The notes under the pieces were generated by a model. The model was given only the letters and a program-made list of their open reading frames with translations, was not told the origin of the DNA and did not search any database. Shown here piece by piece: positions 1-6,435 of a stretch of 19,024 bases of DNA. Origin of the DNA: Actinomycetales bacterium (GTDB lineage: Bacteria > Actinomycetota > Actinomycetes > Propionibacteriales > Nocardioidaceae); the NCBI GenBank assembly GCA_012513165.1, contig JAAZCT010000025.1, positions 1 to 19,024 on the forward strand, written 5' to 3'. Made by a program: the position numbers and the translations under genes. How positions within the stretch are numbered: position 1 is the first letter of the stretch; each line of letters opens with the position of its first letter.

Positions 1-1
1 C

Positions 2-2212
2 GCGTCGGCAGGCACGATCAAGTCCGGTGGCGCAACGCGCCGTGCGGCCAAGATGGTTGTCTTGGATATTGATCACCCCGACATCGTCGAGTTCGTTGAA
101 ACCAAAGAGCGCGAAGAAGAGAAAATTCGCGTTCTGCGGGACGCAGGGTTTGATATGGACCTCGGCGGTTTGGACATTACGAGCGTCCAGTACCAAAACG
201 CGAACAACTCGGTTCGAGTCTCGGACGAGTTTATGGAGGCTGTCGAAAACAAGACCGACTTCGATTTGCGTTCGCGCACCACGGGCGAATCGATTGAGAA
301 GATCGACGCACAAGAACTCTGGGGCAAGATCGCGCATGCCGCTTGGGCTTGCGCAGATCCAGGTATTCAATACGACTCGACCATCAACGATTGGCACACG
401 ACTCCTGAATCGGGCCGCATCACGGCGTCGAACCCATGTTCGGAGTATATGCACCTCGATAATTCGAGCTGCAACCTTGCGAGCCTGAACCTCCTCAAGT
501 ACCTCAAGGACGATGGCTCGTTCGATGTCGAGACGTTCGTCAAGAGTGTCGAACTGATCATTACGGCGATGGACATCAGCATTTGTTTTGCTGACTTCCC
601 AACGGAGCCAATCGGCGACACCACGCGCCGCTTCCGTCAACTCGGAATTGGTTTTGCCAACTTGGGCGCCTTGCTGATGGCTTCTGGACTGGCCTATGAC
701 TCAGATGCTGGTCGTGCACTTGCAGGTGGCATCACCTCGCTCATGACGGGCGCCTCGTACCGCCGCAGCGCTGAACTAGCGGGCATCGTTGGCCCTTATG
801 ACGGTTACGCAGCCAATGTTGACGGCCACAAGCGCATCATGCGCAAGCATCAGGCGGCCAACGATGAAATTCGTACAAAGCACAGCATCGATATTGCTGT
901 CCAAAAGGCGGCTTCGAAGGAATGGGCCGCCAACCTCAAGATCGGCGAAAAGAACGGCTGGCGCAACTCGCAAGCTTCAGTTCTGGCGCCTACCGGAACC
1001 ATTGGCTTCATGATGGACTGCGACACCACTGGCGTCGAACCAGACTTCTCGTTGGTTAAGTTCAAGAAACTCGTCGGCGGCGGATCGCTGCAGGTCGTTA
1101 ACCAGACGATTCCGTTTGCCCTTGAGAAGCTCGGATACGCAAACGAGACCATCGAAGCCGTTGTTGATTTCATCTCGACTCACGGCCACGTTGTTGATGC
1201 TCCTGGTTTGCGCCCGGAACACTACGACATCTTCGATTGTGCTGTGGGTGAACGTGCCATCAAACCGATGGGCCACGTTCGGATGATGGCGGCTTGCCAG
1301 CCGTTCCTTTCAGGCGCGATCAGCAAGACAGTCAACATGCCAGAAACGGCTACCGTTGAGGAAATTGCCGAGGTCTATTACCAAGGTTGGAAGGTCGGTC
1401 TCAAGGCTTTGGCCGTCTACCGCGACAACTGCAAGGTGGGTCAACCGCTTTCGGATGCGAAGGCAAAGCCCGAAGCTGCTAAGGCTGACGAAGCAGTCCA
1501 GGTTGTAGAAAAGATCGTTGAGAAGCCCATTCGGCGCCGCTTGCCGAAGTCGCGCGCCTCGATTACCACCAGTTTCAGTGTGGGCGGAGCCGAGGGTTAC
1601 ATGACCTCCGGCGCGCACGACGATGGAACTCTAGGCGAGATCTTCCTGAAGCTTGGCAAGCAGGGATCGACCCTGGCTGGTGTCATGGATGCGTTCAGCA
1701 TCGCGGTGTCAATCGGTCTGCAATACGGTGTTCCACTCGAGACGTTCGTTAGCAAGTTCACGAACCTCAAGTTCGAACCCGCTGGCATGACAGACGATTC
1801 AGATGTTCGGATGGCGCAGTCGATCATGGACTATGTTTTCCGCCGTTTGTCGCTTGACTACATTGATTTCGACACTCGGTCGGCGCTCGGCATTTACTCG
1901 GCCGAAGAACGTCAGCGCTATCTCGATACCGGTTCCTACGAACCGAATTTCGGAGACGGTTCCACGGCTGCTGAACTGATCGAAATTCCTGAGATCCAGG
2001 CCGAAGCTGAAGGTGACATCGAAGCAGTAGCTGTCGCCATCCAAACTGAGCGCCCGGTCGTTGGGAACGCCCAAACCTCCGCGGAACTCCTTGAAGAGAT
2101 CACTGGCGGCGCAATCGACAGCCCACTGTGCATGACCTGCGGCACAAAGATGCGCCCATCGGGTTCCTGTCACGTATGTGAAGGTTGCGGATCCACCAGC
2201 GGTTGCAGCTGA
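2..2212 (+). CDS. nrdJ: Adenosylcobalamin-dependent ribonucleoside-diphosphate reductase (class II), 5' end outside window
   Basis: Reduces ribonucleotides to deoxyribonucleotides using adenosylcobalamin as radical generator, so it supplies DNA precursors in the cytoplasm. The frame is open from the left edge: the residues before the first ATG (position 53) read GTIKSGGATRRAAK, a conserved NrdJ stretch, so that ATG is internal. About 737 residues are visible; full-length relatives are roughly 950, so some 200-250 N-terminal residues are missing. Visible landmarks in order: HPDIVEF, the active-site NPCSE (431-445), the APTGTIGFMMD loop with DTTGVEPDF, a charged linker near 1450-1540, a TSCPD-type domain with GAEGYMT and DDGTLGEIF, and a C-terminal cysteine cluster (CMTCG, CHVCEGC, last 30 residues) that fits the redox-shuttle/zinc tail. 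No frame damage is seen. Family assignment is secure. Confidence 0.96.
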   Translation, partial: ASAGTIKSGGATRRAAKMVVLDIDHPDIVEFVETKEREEEKIRVLRDAGFDMDLGGLDITSVQYQNANNSVRVSDEFMEAVENKTDFDLRSRTTGESIEKIDAQELWGKIAHAAWACADPGIQYDSTINDWHTTPESGRITASNPCSEYMHLDNSSCNLASLNLLKYLKDDGSFDVETFVKSVELIITAMDISICFADFPTEPIGDTTRRFRQLGIGFANLGALLMASGLAYDSDAGRALAGGITSLMTGASYRRSAELAGIVGPYDGYAANVDGHKRIMRKHQAANDEIRTKHSIDIAVQKAASKEWAANLKIGEKNGWRNSQASVLAPTGTIGFMMDCDTTGVEPDFSLVKFKKLVGGGSLQVVNQTIPFALEKLGYANETIEAVVDFISTHGHVVDAPGLRPEHYDIFDCAVGERAIKPMGHVRMMAACQPFLSGAISKTVNMPETATVEEIAEVYYQGWKVGLKALAVYRDNCKVGQPLSDAKAKPEAAKADEAVQVVEKIVEKPIRRRLPKSRASITTSFSVGGAEGYMTSGAHDDGTLGEIFLKLGKQGSTLAGVMDAFSIAVSIGLQYGVPLETFVSKFTNLKFEPAGMTDDSDVRMAQSIMDYVFRRLSLDYIDFDTRSALGIYSAEERQRYLDTGSYEPNFGDGSTAAELIEIPEIQAEAEGDIEAVAVAIQTERPVVGNAQTSAELLEEITGGAIDSPLCMTCGTKMRPSGSCHVCEGCGSTSGCS

Positions 2213-2228
2213 AAGTCGTTTCACCCAA

Positions 2229-2268
2229 CTGTGCGGGCAGTTCCCCTTTGGGGGAGCGGCCCGCACAG
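2229..2268. terminator. Strong bidirectional hairpin terminator
   Basis: A 10-bp perfect stem, CTGTGCGGGC (2229-2238) with GCCCGCACAG (2259-2268), encloses a second short stem TCCCC/GGGGA (2242-2246 with 2251-2255). It lies between the stop of nrdJ and the stop of the convergent FAD oxidase gene, so it can serve both. There is no long T-run after it on either strand, which is common in actinobacteria. Confidence 0.8.
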
Positions 2269-2288
2269 GCATATGACGGTGGCTAAAC

Positions 2289-3866
2289 CTATGCGTCGAA
2301 CAGCACGCCAGGGTTGAGAATTCCTTTGGGGTCGAGCGTCGACTTGACCGCACGTAACGAGTCTGCAAAAAGGTCTGTGCGCTGCAGGTCATAGCCGGGC
2401 CGGTGGTCACGCCCAACTGCGTGGTGATGAGTGATCGTTCCGCTATGGGTGATGAGCGAGGCACTTACGGCGGCCTTGATGTGATCCCATTGGCCAAGCG
2501 CTTCATCCCAATGTCCTGCTGCGTATATCCCGAAGTAGGGTGCCGGGCCATCGGGATACACGTGAGTGAACCGGCACGTGAGCACCCCCGTGATTTTCAG
2601 GTCAGCCATGGCTTGATAGGCCGCGGCGCTGACCGCTTGGTATAGCGCCGGCCACCTGTCCCACGTGCAGGCAGTCTCGAATGTTTCCACAATCATTGAA
2701 TGTGCCGCCAAGACATCTCGTTGATACGGCATGCGCAGGAAAGAAGACTTCCACGTATCTGCTGACGCAGTTTGCTCTTGAGCAGAATCATGCGTCGTAG
2801 TTCCGCCGAAATCTCGACAGATCTCCAGAGCGCGACGAAGCTTCTCGTCTTGTGGGTGGTCGGCTGATTCGAACCCCAACACCAACACGCCGCCAGCAGA
2901 AGTGCTGCCAGCGTTGATAAAGGCTTCCATCGGATCGAGGAGGCGACAGTTACTAGGGTTCAGCCCGGACTGCGAGATTGCTCGCACAGCTTGGCCCGCT
3001 TCCATGAAGTCGGCAAACCCGACGGAGCACCCGGCCCGAAACTGGGGTCGGTCTTGTAGTCGCATCCAGGCTTCGGTAATGATTCCGAGCGTCCCTTCGG
3101 AACCGAGGAACATTCGATCATGTGATGGTCCCGCGCCCGACCCGGGTAACCGGCGCGATTCAGTGACACCGACTGGCGTCACGACCCGCATTGATTCGAC
3201 GAAGTCGTCGATATGAGTACCGCCCATGGCGTAGTGGCCGCCAGCGCGAGTGGCGAGCCATCCGCCAAGGGTAGAGAACTCGAAGGATTGAGGAAAATGG
3301 CGCAGCGTGAGCCCGTGATCGCGAAGTTGGTTTTCTAGTTCTGGGCCGAGCGCGCCCCCTTGGATGCGGGCGGCTCTGCTTGTGCGGTCTAGTTCGATGA
3401 CACGATTCAAGCGCTCCATATCAAGGCTGAGGACTGGACGATTGTCATCGAATCTGGCCTCGACTCCGCCTACGACGGAACTGCCGCCACCGTAGGGGAT
3501 CACCGTGATCGAGCGGTCTGCACACCAATCGAGCACCGCGACAATGTCCGACTCGTTCTCAGGTCGCATCACGAGATCCGGTGAGGATTTCACGTGACCG
3601 CGCAGATTCCGAATGACATCTCGATAGGCCTTTCCATGCGCGTGCCCGGCGCGGTCCGCAACGCTGGTTGAGGCTAGGTGTCTCAACAAAGGCGGGGGAC
3701 TAATGCGGGGTGGCTCAATCTTCAGATCGTGGGGATTCGGAGCCGTATGTTCAACGAGTTCGGTGTTGTCTAGAAACTGGGCGACCCGTGACAGTAGTTT
3801 GTCGCGTTCGGCCCCAACCACGCGGTGTTCAACATTTCCCCAGCCCCACCAAGAACGAGTTGTCAT
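2289..3866 (-). CDS. FAD-binding oxidase, alkyldihydroxyacetonephosphate synthase-like
   Basis: A 525-residue flavoprotein of the VAO/PCMH fold, closest in motif content to alkyl-DHAP synthase (AGPS), which exchanges the acyl group of acyl-DHAP for a fatty alcohol in ether-lipid synthesis. N-terminal SWWGWG (5-10) is typical of AGPS-like proteins. The FAD domain shows PDLVMRPENESDI (96-108), the pyrophosphate loop PYGGGSSVVGG (124-134), PQSFEFSTLGGW (192-203), PGSGAGPS (241-248) and GSEGTLGII (255-263). The C-terminal part has TCRFTHVYPDG and the HHH triad (480-482), which in AGPS lies at the flavin and includes catalytic histidine; it ends DPKGILNPG. The ATG gives the expected N-terminus; I see no clear Shine-Dalgarno. 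It is divergent from the HTH/tetR cluster. The true substrate in this organism is unknown; glycolate- or lactate-type oxidation is an alternative but the motifs favour AGPS. Confidence 0.88.
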   Translation of the reverse strand: MTTRSWWGWGNVEHRVVGAERDKLLSRVAQFLDNTELVEHTAPNPHDLKIEPPRISPPPLLRHLASTSVADRAGHAHGKAYRDVIRNLRGHVKSSPDLVMRPENESDIVAVLDWCADRSITVIPYGGGSSVVGGVEARFDDNRPVLSLDMERLNRVIELDRTSRAARIQGGALGPELENQLRDHGLTLRHFPQSFEFSTLGGWLATRAGGHYAMGGTHIDDFVESMRVVTPVGVTESRRLPGSGAGPSHDRMFLGSEGTLGIITEAWMRLQDRPQFRAGCSVGFADFMEAGQAVRAISQSGLNPSNCRLLDPMEAFINAGSTSAGGVLVLGFESADHPQDEKLRRALEICRDFGGTTTHDSAQEQTASADTWKSSFLRMPYQRDVLAAHSMIVETFETACTWDRWPALYQAVSAAAYQAMADLKITGVLTCRFTHVYPDGPAPYFGIYAAGHWDEALGQWDHIKAAVSASLITHSGTITHHHAVGRDHRPGYDLQRTDLFADSLRAVKSTLDPKGILNPGVLFDA

Positions 3867-3877
3867 GGTTCATTGTG

Positions 3878-3889
3878 CGCCCGAGGGCG
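3878..3889. promoter_or_regulatory. Short palindrome in the divergent intergenic region
   Basis: CGCCC-GA-GGGCG is a perfect inverted repeat 11 bp upstream of the FAD oxidase start, between it and the divergent HTH gene. Its position suits an operator, but it is short and GC-rich, so chance is quite possible. Confidence 0.25.
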
Positions 3890-3963
3890 GTTGACGTGCA
3901 GGGTTTAGTCACGAACGGTAGGCCTCATCATCGCGTGCGGGTGTGGAGTTTGGCAATCCGCGT

Positions 3964-3969
3964 TAATCT
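3964..3969 (+). promoter_or_regulatory. Possible -10 element of a leaderless HTH gene
   Basis: TAATCT fits the actinobacterial TANNNT -10 pattern and ends 6 bp before the ATG at 3976. A start about 7 bp downstream falls on the ATG itself, and no Shine-Dalgarno precedes that ATG, so a leaderless transcript is plausible. I do not see a convincing -35 at 16-18 bp. Confidence 0.35.
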
Positions 3970-3975
3970 GCTGTT

Positions 3976-4230
3976 ATGGCATACCGGCACCGGCCGAAGT
4001 ACGACGATTCAGTGACAGACCGTCTCATCGGGGCGCGCGCGCAATACGACAGAGAAGTCGCTGAACACGAGGAACGCGTCGCAAAAACTCGGCGCGATTG
4101 GTCAGCCGAACTGGCTTCGGCGATTGAATCTGGGATGTCATACGAAGAGATTGTGCAATTGGTTAACGTCTCGCATAGTTCAGTGGCTCGAGCGATGCGT
4201 GAATTCCGAAAGAACGCACCCACTAATTGA
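3976..4230 (+). CDS. Small helix-turn-helix DNA-binding protein
   Basis: An 84-residue protein I do not recognise by name. Residues about 11-50 are charged and helical (YDREVAEHEERVAKTRRDW), and residues 55-77 (SYEEIVQLVNVSHSSVARAM) form a helix-turn-helix of the kind found in recombinase or sigma-like C-terminal domains and MarR/TrmB-like small regulators. There is no other domain, so it is probably a DNA-binding regulator or accessory protein. It is the first gene of the + strand cluster, 31 bp before tetR, and sits opposite the FAD oxidase, so it could regulate either side. The start is the only ATG near the frame's beginning and lacks a Shine-Dalgarno. Coding is likely given the coherent HTH; function is inference. 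Confidence 0.72.
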   Translation: MAYRHRPKYDDSVTDRLIGARAQYDREVAEHEERVAKTRRDWSAELASAIESGMSYEEIVQLVNVSHSSVARAMREFRKNAPTN

Positions 4231-4255
4231 TGATTTTTGCAGAACTGCATAAACT
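4227..4255 (+). promoter_or_regulatory. Promoter of tetR, placing the start on the ATG
   Basis: TTGATG (4227-4232) and TAAACT (4250-4255) are separated by exactly 17 bp and each match 4 of 6 consensus positions. A start 7 bp downstream of the -10 falls at 4262, the A of the tetR ATG. There is no Shine-Dalgarno ahead of that ATG, consistent with a leaderless mRNA. Confidence 0.55.
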
Positions 4256-4266
4256 GCATGAATGCA
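4238..4266. promoter_or_regulatory. Tandem palindromic array, candidate TetR operator
   Basis: Two inverted repeats lie side by side: TGCAG-AA-CTGCA (4238-4249) and TGCAT-GA-ATGCA (4255-4266 region, sharing the TGCA core), linked through the direct repeat AACTGCAT at 9-bp spacing. The array covers the -10 element, the predicted start and the tetR start codon, the position where an autorepressor would block transcription. It is therefore the best candidate operator for the protein encoded directly downstream. Confidence 0.5.
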
Positions 4267-4882
4267 AGAAGAACCGGGATTACGTGCCGCACGCCTCAAA
4301 CAAACGTGGCTTGACATTCATTATGCGGCGGCTGAAGACTGCTTGAAATCCGGGCCCGAGAACGTCAACACCGCCAAGATTGCTGAATCGGTAGGTGTTT
4401 CTTCTCGCACGTTCTTCAACTATTTCGCCACCAAGGAAGATGCCATACTAGGTATTGGCCGACCCGAGTTGCGCCCGAAGCACCTTGAAGCCTTCTTGAA
4501 GGCCACGCGCCAGCCGCCGCTGCTACGGGTATGCCTGCTCACCGTTTCGGTTGTCGCTACGGCGTTGGGAAAATCTTCAGATCAGCGTTATCGGTTGGAT
4601 CTCGTAAAGAAGTATCCGGAACTCAACACCCGAATGACTGACACGGTTCTGAAGGCACGGGATCTCGTGTTGGACGAACTCGTATTGGATGCTGAGGAAC
4701 TTTGGTTGGGTGCTCAAGGGATGCCTACTGACCGCGACGAAGCGCAGGTGTTGGTGATGGTAGCTTTCAGTGTTCTGGCCTTTAGCTGGCGTCGAGACCC
4801 ACAACTACTCGCGGAGAACCCTGAAAAGGCTCTCAAAGATTCCATTCAGATTGTGGTTTCGACCGTCGACAAGTCGCTATGA
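4262..4882 (+). CDS. TetR/AcrR-family transcriptional repressor
   Basis: A 206-residue one-domain repressor with the usual TetR layout and length. The N-terminal HTH lies at about residues 35-60 (VNTAKIAESVGVSSRTFFNY followed by FATKEDAIL), where the SRTFFNYF recognition helix and the FxTKED turn are diagnostic. The C-terminal part is helical and variable, as expected for a ligand-binding and dimer domain. Its stop overlaps the start of the exporter gene (ATGA, 4879-4882), so the two are translationally coupled and the exporter is the likely target; the exporter's substrate or a related molecule is the likely inducer. The ATG lies inside a palindromic array and just at the predicted transcription start, suggesting autoregulation and a leaderless message. 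No damage seen. Confidence 0.93.
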   Translation: MQEEPGLRAARLKQTWLDIHYAAAEDCLKSGPENVNTAKIAESVGVSSRTFFNYFATKEDAILGIGRPELRPKHLEAFLKATRQPPLLRVCLLTVSVVATALGKSSDQRYRLDLVKKYPELNTRMTDTVLKARDLVLDELVLDAEELWLGAQGMPTDRDEAQVLVMVAFSVLAFSWRRDPQLLAENPEKALKDSIQIVVSTVDKSL

Positions 4883-6435
4883 CCAAACAGCCTCAGCCAA
4901 GCCAGTCTGATCGCAACCAGGCCGCTCCGGATAAGCGGACGGTCTTGTTGATCGTTGCGGCGCTCATGTTGGTGATGTTGTTGGCCTCGCTAAGCCAGAC
5001 GGTTCTCTCAACGGCGCTGCCGACGATTGTGGGAGCACTCGACGGTGCCGATCACATTATGTGGGTTATCACTGCCTATCTTTTGGCATCGACCGTCATG
5101 ATGCCGATTCTGGGTCGCCTGAGCGATCAGTTCGGGCGGAAAATCGTCTTGTTGGCAGCGGTTTTTGTCTTCACCGCTGGATCTCTTTTGGGCGCAGTGG
5201 CTTGGAGCATGCCTGTTCTGATTTGTGCACGGGTGGTCCAAGGCCTTGGTGGCGGCGGATTGATGGTGCTGTCTCAAGCCGCGATCGCCGATGTGGTGCC
5301 ACTGCGGGAGCGCGGCAAGTACATGGGTTATCTCGCGGGGGCTTTTGCGTTTTCTTCCGTGGTGGGTCCGCTGCTCGGCGGCTGGTTCACCGAAGGTCCC
5401 GGCTGGCGTTGGGCTTTTTGGATCAACGTGCCATTGGGCATTATTTCTTTTGTCGTCACTGCATTTTTGCTGCACAGCCCGGTTCGCGCGAAGGTCAAGT
5501 CCACTCAGGACTACCTGGGTATGGCGTTGCTTGCATCGACAACGACTGCCGTCGTGCTTGTCTCGACCTGGGGCGGCCACCAGTACGAGTGGCTTAGTCC
5601 GCAAATCATTGGATTGGCTGCTGCAGCCTTATTGGGTGCAGTCGCGTTTGTTTTGGTCGAGCGTAAGGCGACACAGCCGATCATTCCGATGAGCCTGTTT
5701 GCCGATCGAAACTTCAGCGTCACCACGATCGGTGCGATCGTCTTGGGCATCGCCATGTTCGGGTCGATCAGCTACATGCCCACGTATTTGCAAATGTCGA
5801 TGGGTGTGAGCGCGACTGGAGCAGGCTTGATGATGATTTCGATGATGGGTGGCATGCTGTTGACGGTCGTCGGCACCGGCATCGTGATCAGCAGAACGGG
5901 CCGTTACCGCCTGTACCCGATCGCGGGATCGGTCATCATGATGCTCGGATTGTTCTTGCTGTCGACGCTCGAGGTCGAATCTCCGAGGCCACTTGTCGAA
6001 TTGTATCTCGCAATTTTCGGAATCGGCATCGGCTGTGGCTTCCAAGTCATGACGCTGATCGTTCAGAACTCGTTCCCGCACGCGCTCGTGGGAACCGCCA
6101 CCGCCGCGAACAACTATTTTCGACAGGTGGGGGCCACGTTGGGCTCCGCAGTCGTCGGCAGCATCTTCACGACTCGTTTGTTGAACTCGCTCGAATCGAG
6201 TCTGCCGAAGGCAGGAGGCTCAAATTTTGATAGCAACGCACTGCGACCTGAACTACTCGATTCCTTGCCCGAAGGCGTGCGCGACGTTATCGCTCAGTCT
6301 TACAATGAAGCCTTGATGCCGGTCTTTTTAGGTTTGATCCCGTTGCTCGTTATTTCGCTCATTGCGCTGTGGTTCGTGAAGGAGACTCCTTTGGCCAAAA
6401 CACTCGAGTTCTCTGAGGAGCAATCCCATCGCTAA
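4879..6435 (+). CDS. DHA2-family (14-helix) MFS multidrug exporter
   Basis: A 518-residue integral membrane protein that should export hydrophobic drugs or metabolites by proton antiport. After a polar N-terminal 20 residues there are about 14 hydrophobic segments. Diagnostic motifs: LSQTVLSTALPTIVGAL in helix 1, motif A GRLSDQFGRK (79-88), RVVQGLGGGG (119-127) and the antiporter motif C around VVGPLLGGW (161-169), followed by WRWAFWINVPLG, which is typical of the DHA2/EmrB group. Helix 1 has S-Q-T rather than the more common D-x-T. The gene overlaps tetR by 4 bp and its own end carries the GAGGAG ribosome site and first 8 bp of the following oxidoreductase gene, so the three are one coupled unit. 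Substrate cannot be told from sequence. Confidence 0.95.
   Translation: MTKQPQPSQSDRNQAAPDKRTVLLIVAALMLVMLLASLSQTVLSTALPTIVGALDGADHIMWVITAYLLASTVMMPILGRLSDQFGRKIVLLAAVFVFTAGSLLGAVAWSMPVLICARVVQGLGGGGLMVLSQAAIADVVPLRERGKYMGYLAGAFAFSSVVGPLLGGWFTEGPGWRWAFWINVPLGIISFVVTAFLLHSPVRAKVKSTQDYLGMALLASTTTAVVLVSTWGGHQYEWLSPQIIGLAAAALLGAVAFVLVERKATQPIIPMSLFADRNFSVTTIGAIVLGIAMFGSISYMPTYLQMSMGVSATGAGLMMISMMGGMLLTVVGTGIVISRTGRYRLYPIAGSVIMMLGLFLLSTLEVESPRPLVELYLAIFGIGIGCGFQVMTLIVQNSFPHALVGTATAANNYFRQVGATLGSAVVGSIFTTRLLNSLESSLPKAGGSNFDSNALRPELLDSLPEGVRDVIAQSYNEALMPVFLGLIPLLVISLIALWFVKETPLAKTLEFSEEQSHR
6415..6420 (+). promoter_or_regulatory. Ribosome binding site that supports an ATC start
   Basis: GAGGAG lies 7 bp before an ATC codon at 6428 in the frame of the flavoprotein. 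There is no ATG, GTG or TTG at proper distance; the first one (TTG, 6467) would remove the dinucleotide-binding motif and has no such site in front of it. Confidence 0.65.

Noticed and set aside
1799..2464. Long open frame antisense to the 3' end of nrdJ (221 codons)
   Set aside because: Lies opposite a highly conserved gene, runs through the terminator hairpin and shows no family resemblance; a frame shadow.
3891..3896. TTGACG as -35 for the HTH gene
   Set aside because: No -10 at 16-18 bp; the nearest TA-containing hexamer (TAGGCC) is 22 bp away and a poor match.
5008..5604. Open frame of 198 codons antisense to the exporter gene
   Set aside because: Histidine/arginine/glutamine-rich low-quality sequence with no domain; mirrors the hydrophobic codons of the exporter.
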